Assembly: GCF_014779555.2 (NCBI RefSeq)
Contig: NZ_CP094357.1
Location: 3,348,001-3,412,000, forward strand
From: Lysobacter capsici
Lineage (GTDB): Bacteria > Pseudomonadota > Gammaproteobacteria > Xanthomonadales > Xanthomonadaceae
Direction: 5' to 3'
Length of the DNA stretch: 64,000 nt
Shown here one piece after another: positions 60,651 to 64,000 of the stretch. The notes under the pieces were generated by a model, which made no database searches, was not told the origin of the DNA, and was given only the letters and a program-made list of their open reading frames with translations. Numbering within the stretch: position 1 is the stretch's first letter; each line of letters begins with the position of its first letter. A program made the position numbers and the translations under genes.

Positions 60651-62759
60651 TTACTCGGCCGCGACGCCCTCGCCTTCTTCCACGGCCTTGATCGACAGGC
60701 GGATGCGGCCCTGCTTGTCGACTTCCAGCACCTTGACCTTGACGATGTCGCCTTCCTTGAGCTTGTCGCTGACCTTCTCGACGCGCTCGCTGGAGATCTG
60801 CGACACGTGGACCAGACCGTCCTTGCCCGGCAGGATCGTCACGAACGCACCGAAGTCCATGATCTTGGCGACCTTGCCCTCGTAGATGCGGCCCGGCTCG
60901 ACGTCGGACACGATCTGGTCGATGCGCGCCTTCGCGGCCTGCGCGGCGGCGGCGTTGACCGAGGCGATGACGATGGTGCCGTCGTCCTGGATGTCGATCT
61001 GGGTGCCGGTTTCCTTGGTGATCGCCTGGATGGTCGAGCCGCCCTTGCCGATCACTTCGCGGATCTTGTCCGGATGGATCTTCATGGTCAGCAGACGCGG
61101 CGCGTACTCGGACAGCTCGGTGCGCGACTCGGTGAGGGCGTGCGCCATCTCGCCGAGGATGTGCAGACGGCCGGCCTTCGCCTGGTCCAGCGCGACCTTC
61201 ATGATCTCTTCGGTGATGCCCTGGATCTTGATGTCCATCTGCAGCGCCGAGATGCCCGTGGCGGTGCCGGCGACCTTGAAGTCCATGTCGCCGAGGTGAT
61301 CCTCGTCGCCCAGGATGTCGGACAGGACGACGAAGTTATCGTCTTCCTTGACCAGGCCCATCGCGATGCCCGCGACCGGCGCCTTGATCGGCACGCCGGC
61401 ATCCATCAGCGCCAGCGAGCTGCCGCAGACCGAGGCCATCGAGGACGAGCCGTTGGACTCGGTGATTTCCGAGACGATGCGGATGGTGTACGGGAACTCT
61501 TCCATCGTCGGCATCACCGCGAGCACGCCGCGCTTGGCGAGGCGGCCGTGGCCGATTTCGCGACGCTTCGGGCCCATCATGCGGCCGCACTCGCCGACCG
61601 AGTAGGGCGGGAAGTTGTAATGGAACAGGAAGTGTTCCTTGTACTCGCCCGAGACGGCGTCGATGATCTGACCGTCGCGCGCGGTGCCCAAGGTGGCGAC
61701 CACGATCGCCTGGGTCTCACCGCGGGTGAACAGCGAGGAGCCGTGGGTGCGCGGCAGCACGCCGACGCGCGAGGCGATCGGACGCACGGTGTCGAGCGCG
61801 CGACCGTCGATGCGGACCTTGGTGCTGAGCACCGAGTTACGCATGGTCTGGTACTCGAGCTCGCCGAATTCCTTCGACAGCTCGGCGGTCTGCCAACCGT
61901 CGGCTTCGGCGCGGCCGGCGAGGCTCTGCAGCACGTCCTTCTTGATCGCGCTGATGGCGTCGCGGCGCTGCAGCTTGTCGCGCACCTGGAAGGCCTGGTC
62001 GAGCTGGCTGCCGACGGCTTCCTTGAGCGCGCCGATCAGCGCCTGGTTCTTGGCCGGAGCTTCCCACGACGACGGCTTGGTGCCGGCTTCGACGACCAGC
62101 TCGTTGATGATGTTGATGACCTTCTGCATTTCGCGATGGCCGAACATCACCGCGCCGAGCATGACCTCTTCGGACAGCATCTTGGCTTCGGATTCGACCA
62201 TCAGCACCGCGTTGGAGGTACCGGCGACGACGAGCTCGAGCTCGGAGTCGGCCAGTTCGGTCGCGGTCGGGTTGAGCAGGTACTGGCCGTTCTTGTAACC
62301 GACCTTGGCCGCGCCGATCGGGCCCTGGAACGGGGTGCCGGCCAGCGCGAGCGCGGCGGACGCGCCGATCAGCGCCGGGATGTCGCCGTCGACTTCCGGA
62401 TTCATCGACATGACGGTCGCGATGATCTGGACTTCGTTCTTGTAGTCTTCCGGGAACAGCGGACGGATCGGACGGTCGATCAGACGCGAGATCAGCGTCT
62501 CCTTCTCGGTCGCGCGGCCTTCACGCTTGAAGAAGCCGCCCGGGATGCGACCGCCGGCGTAGAACTTCTCCTGGTAATCCACGGTCAGCGGGAAGAAGTC
62601 CTGGCCCTCGCGCGCGCTCTTGGCGGCGACGGCGGCCACCAGCAATACGGTGTCGTCCATCTTGACGATCACGGAACCGCCGGCCTGACGGGCGATTTCG
62701 CCGGTCTCCAGGGTTACCTGATGGTTGCCGTACTGGAAGGTCTTGGTAATTTTTGCCAC
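60651..62759 (-). CDS. pnp: Polyribonucleotide nucleotidyltransferase
   Basis: A 702-aa PNPase, a degradosome 3'-5' phosphorolytic exonuclease. Two RNase PH domains ([44 protein letters not shown], about 1-210, and [30 protein letters not shown], about 320-480) flank an alpha-helical linker. A KH domain ([42 protein letters not shown], about 550-600) and an S1 domain ([49 protein letters not shown]) end the protein. Downstream of rpsO with 260 bases between. Confidence 0.98.
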   Translation of the reverse strand: MAKITKTFQYGNHQVTLETGEIARQAGGSVIVKMDDTVLLVAAVAAKSAREGQDFFPLTVDYQEKFYAGGRIPGGFFKREGRATEKETLISRLIDRPIRPLFPEDYKNEVQIIATVMSMNPEVDGDIPALIGASAALALAGTPFQGPIGAAKVGYKNGQYLLNPTATELADSELELVVAGTSNAVLMVESEAKMLSEEVMLGAVMFGHREMQKVINIINELVVEAGTKPSSWEAPAKNQALIGALKEAVGSQLDQAFQVRDKLQRRDAISAIKKDVLQSLAGRAEADGWQTAELSKEFGELEYQTMRNSVLSTKVRIDGRALDTVRPIASRVGVLPRTHGSSLFTRGETQAIVVATLGTARDGQIIDAVSGEYKEHFLFHYNFPPYSVGECGRMMGPKRREIGHGRLAKRGVLAVMPTMEEFPYTIRIVSEITESNGSSSMASVCGSSLALMDAGVPIKAPVAGIAMGLVKEDDNFVVLSDILGDEDHLGDMDFKVAGTATGISALQMDIKIQGITEEIMKVALDQAKAGRLHILGEMAHALTESRTELSEYAPRLLTMKIHPDKIREVIGKGGSTIQAITKETGTQIDIQDDGTIVIASVNAAAAQAAKARIDQIVSDVEPGRIYEGKVAKIMDFGAFVTILPGKDGLVHVSQISSERVEKVSDKLKEGDIVKVKVLEVDKQGRIRLSIKAVEEGEGVAAE

Positions 62760-63019
62760 GTTGGGTTCCTTCGGTATCTATGCGTTCCGGTCGGGGCCCT
62801 TGCCCCGCTCCGGTCGGCCGCCGGCGCAGCGACCTAGGGTTGGTGTGTCTCGCGCGCGTTCCGGTGCGCGGCGTCGCACGTGGCCTCGTGGGGCCGGTCC
62901 AGTTCGACGGTCGCGCTTGCGTACCGGCGCTGGCGGCGCTGCATCCTGCAGAGCCTGCGGACTTTCATGCCCGCCAAAACAAACCGCGGCGCATCGCTGC
63001 GCCGCGGTTGGGTGTCCGA
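62760..63019. promoter_or_regulatory. rpsO-pnp intergenic leader
   Basis: 260 bases between rpsO and pnp include the rpsO terminator hairpin and a Cys/Arg/Pro-rich uncalled sequence. In Gammaproteobacteria a hairpin here is cut by RNase III and controls pnp. The structure here was not folded. Confidence 0.5.
62976..63009 (-). terminator. Hairpin downstream of rpsO
   Basis: Perfect 12-bp arms 62982-62993 and 62998-63009 (aaccgcggcgca / tgcgccgcggtt), followed by TTGTTTTGG on the minus strand. Confidence 0.8.
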
Positions 63020-63280
63020 TTAACGGCGCAGACCGAGCTTCTCGATCAGGGCCTTGTAACGCTCGGCATCTTTACGCTTGAGGTAGTCGAGCAGGCTGCG
63101 ACGGCGGTTGACCATCATCAGCAGGCCACGACGGCTGTGGTGATCCTGCTTGTGCTGCTTGAAGTGACCGGTGAGCTGCTCGATGCGAGCGGTGAGCAGA
63201 GCGACCTGGACTTCCGGCGAACCGGTGTCGTTGGCGCCGCGCTTGTTGTCTTCAATAACCTTGCTGGTGTCGATCGACAT
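63020..63280 (-). CDS. rpsO: 30S ribosomal protein S15
   Basis: An 86-aa S15: [81 protein letters not shown]. Full length with the RNA-binding basic helices. Between truB and pnp, the conserved order. Confidence 0.98.
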   Translation of the reverse strand: MSIDTSKVIEDNKRGANDTGSPEVQVALLTARIEQLTGHFKQHKQDHHSRRGLLMMVNRRRSLLDYLKRKDAERYKALIEKLGLRR

Positions 63281-63549
63281 GACTTATGTTCTCTGTAGAT
63301 GCGGGGCCCGCAGAAGCGAATCGGTCGCGGAATTACCGCCCCGACGCACCGCCTGGCCCGCCGCTTGCTTTAAGTGAGGATTGCCGTCCAAGCGGCCTTC
63401 GAACCGAGGGCCGGTGCGAAGTGCTTGAAAAGCGGCGGAATTGTAACAGCCCGTGGCTGCGATTGCGACCGTGGTTTGGTGCGCATCGGCTATCGCGGGC
63501 GTGTATCGCGACGACTCGCGTCATGCCGACCGCCCCCGTTCAGGACCGC

Positions 63550-64000
63550 TCAACCGCCCTGCGCGGCCCAGCGGAACAGGCGCTGTGGCTGCAGCCGGCC
63601 ATCGGCCTGGCGCAGGCCCAGGCCGAGGCAGCGCCCGGCTTCGCCGAAGATCGCCACCTGACCCGGCTCGCCGGCCTCGCAGGCCACCGCCTGGCCCTGA
63701 CCGAGCCGGTGCGCGGCGGCCAGGTCGATCGAGACCCGGGCGAATTCGCTCAGGCCGGCTTCGATCGGCAGCAGATGGGCGTCGAGGGCGACGTCGCTGC
63801 CCTGTTCGGCCAGTGCGCGCAGTTGTTCCAGGGTGATCATGCGCGGCTGCATGAACGGCTCGACCCACAGCCGCCGCAGCACGCTGACATGGGCGCCGCA
63901 GCCCAGGGTCTCGCCGAGGTCGCGGACCAGGCTGCGCACGTAGGTGCCCGAGCCGCATTCGATGTGCAGTTGCAGACGCGGGCCGTCGCGGCCGGTCAGG
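63550..64000 (-). CDS. truB: tRNA pseudouridine(55) synthase, C-terminal part (partial)
   Basis: C-terminal part of TruB; the 5' end lies beyond the right edge. Residues seen: the HIECGSGTYVRSLVRDLGETLGCGAHVSVLRRLWVEPF segment (C-terminal catalytic region) and the PUA-like domain (HRLGQGQAVACEAGEPGQVAIFGEAGRCLGLGLRQADGRLQPQRLFRW). Stop at 63550. It modifies U55 in all tRNAs. Next to rpsO as in most Gammaproteobacteria. Confidence 0.95.
   Translation of the reverse strand, partial: LTGRDGPRLQLHIECGSGTYVRSLVRDLGETLGCGAHVSVLRRLWVEPFMQPRMITLEQLRALAEQGSDVALDAHLLPIEAGLSEFARVSIDLAAAHRLGQGQAVACEAGEPGQVAIFGEAGRCLGLGLRQADGRLQPQRLFRWAAQGG

Noticed and set aside
1-64000. tRNA, rRNA, riboswitch or CRISPR
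   Set aside because: None was recognised by eye; a covariance-model search would be needed to exclude small RNAs.

Overview
The window is high-G+C chromosomal DNA from a gammaproteobacterium of the Xanthomonadaceae, most likely Lysobacter or a close relative. This is inferred from protein families and not from a marker-gene match. The signs are secreted effectors carrying the Xanthomonadales VirD4-interacting C-terminal domain (XVIPCD), large TonB-dependent receptors, a RegB/RegA pair, the scpA-scpB-rluB and truB-rpsO-pnp orders, and dispersed repeats typical of this family (the 'tgtaggagcggcgc...' element, 'ccctctcccgc' hairpins). No tRNA, rRNA, CRISPR array, transposase or prophage was seen.

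Layout. 1-9140 is a glycan-uptake locus on the minus strand: LacI-type regulator, Oar-like TonB-dependent receptor, GH144-type lipoprotein glucanase, then solute-binding protein and two ABC permeases (the last runs off the left edge). LacI-type operators lie before both the receptor and the regulator. 9450-10036 holds bolA and a YciI-like gene. 10313-12386 is a first effector/immunity cassette. 12952-16868 is scpA-scpB-rluB. 17375-23259 is mixed housekeeping: serine hydrolase, NTF2-like/TetR divergent pair, FAD reductase, secreted protein, omega-amidase.

23484-34837 is the most notable part. It is an island of type IV secretion coupling and antibacterial effector genes, all on the minus strand: virD4, a small unknown gene, an XVIPCD-only gene, then three peptidoglycan-hydrolase effectors, each preceded by one or two candidate immunity genes (mostly lipoproteins). 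The four peptidoglycan-directed effectors, including the one at 10313, share nearly the same C-terminal half (PG_binding_1 plus XVIPCD plus a Gln-rich tail) and differ in the N-terminal toxic domain. A sixth, divergent XVIPCD-like protein sits apart at 54081-55193 behind a BamE-like lipoprotein. No virB genes are in the window, so the secretion channel must be encoded elsewhere.

35549-37326 is a redox two-component system of the RegB/RegA type. 37469-38692 carries two tandem paralogous small secreted proteins. 38854-45346 has a second TonB-dependent receptor divergent from a DUF1800/DUF1501 pair. 46103-49091 has a LysR regulator divergent from two short-chain dehydrogenases. Three copies of a large palindromic repeat lie at about 45370-46040, 49150-49890 and 51240-51565; in the first two the core is inverted relative to the arms. 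50053-57588 is mostly lineage-specific small genes, and 58013-60391 a large secreted repeat protein. The right edge is pnp, rpsO and a partial truB.
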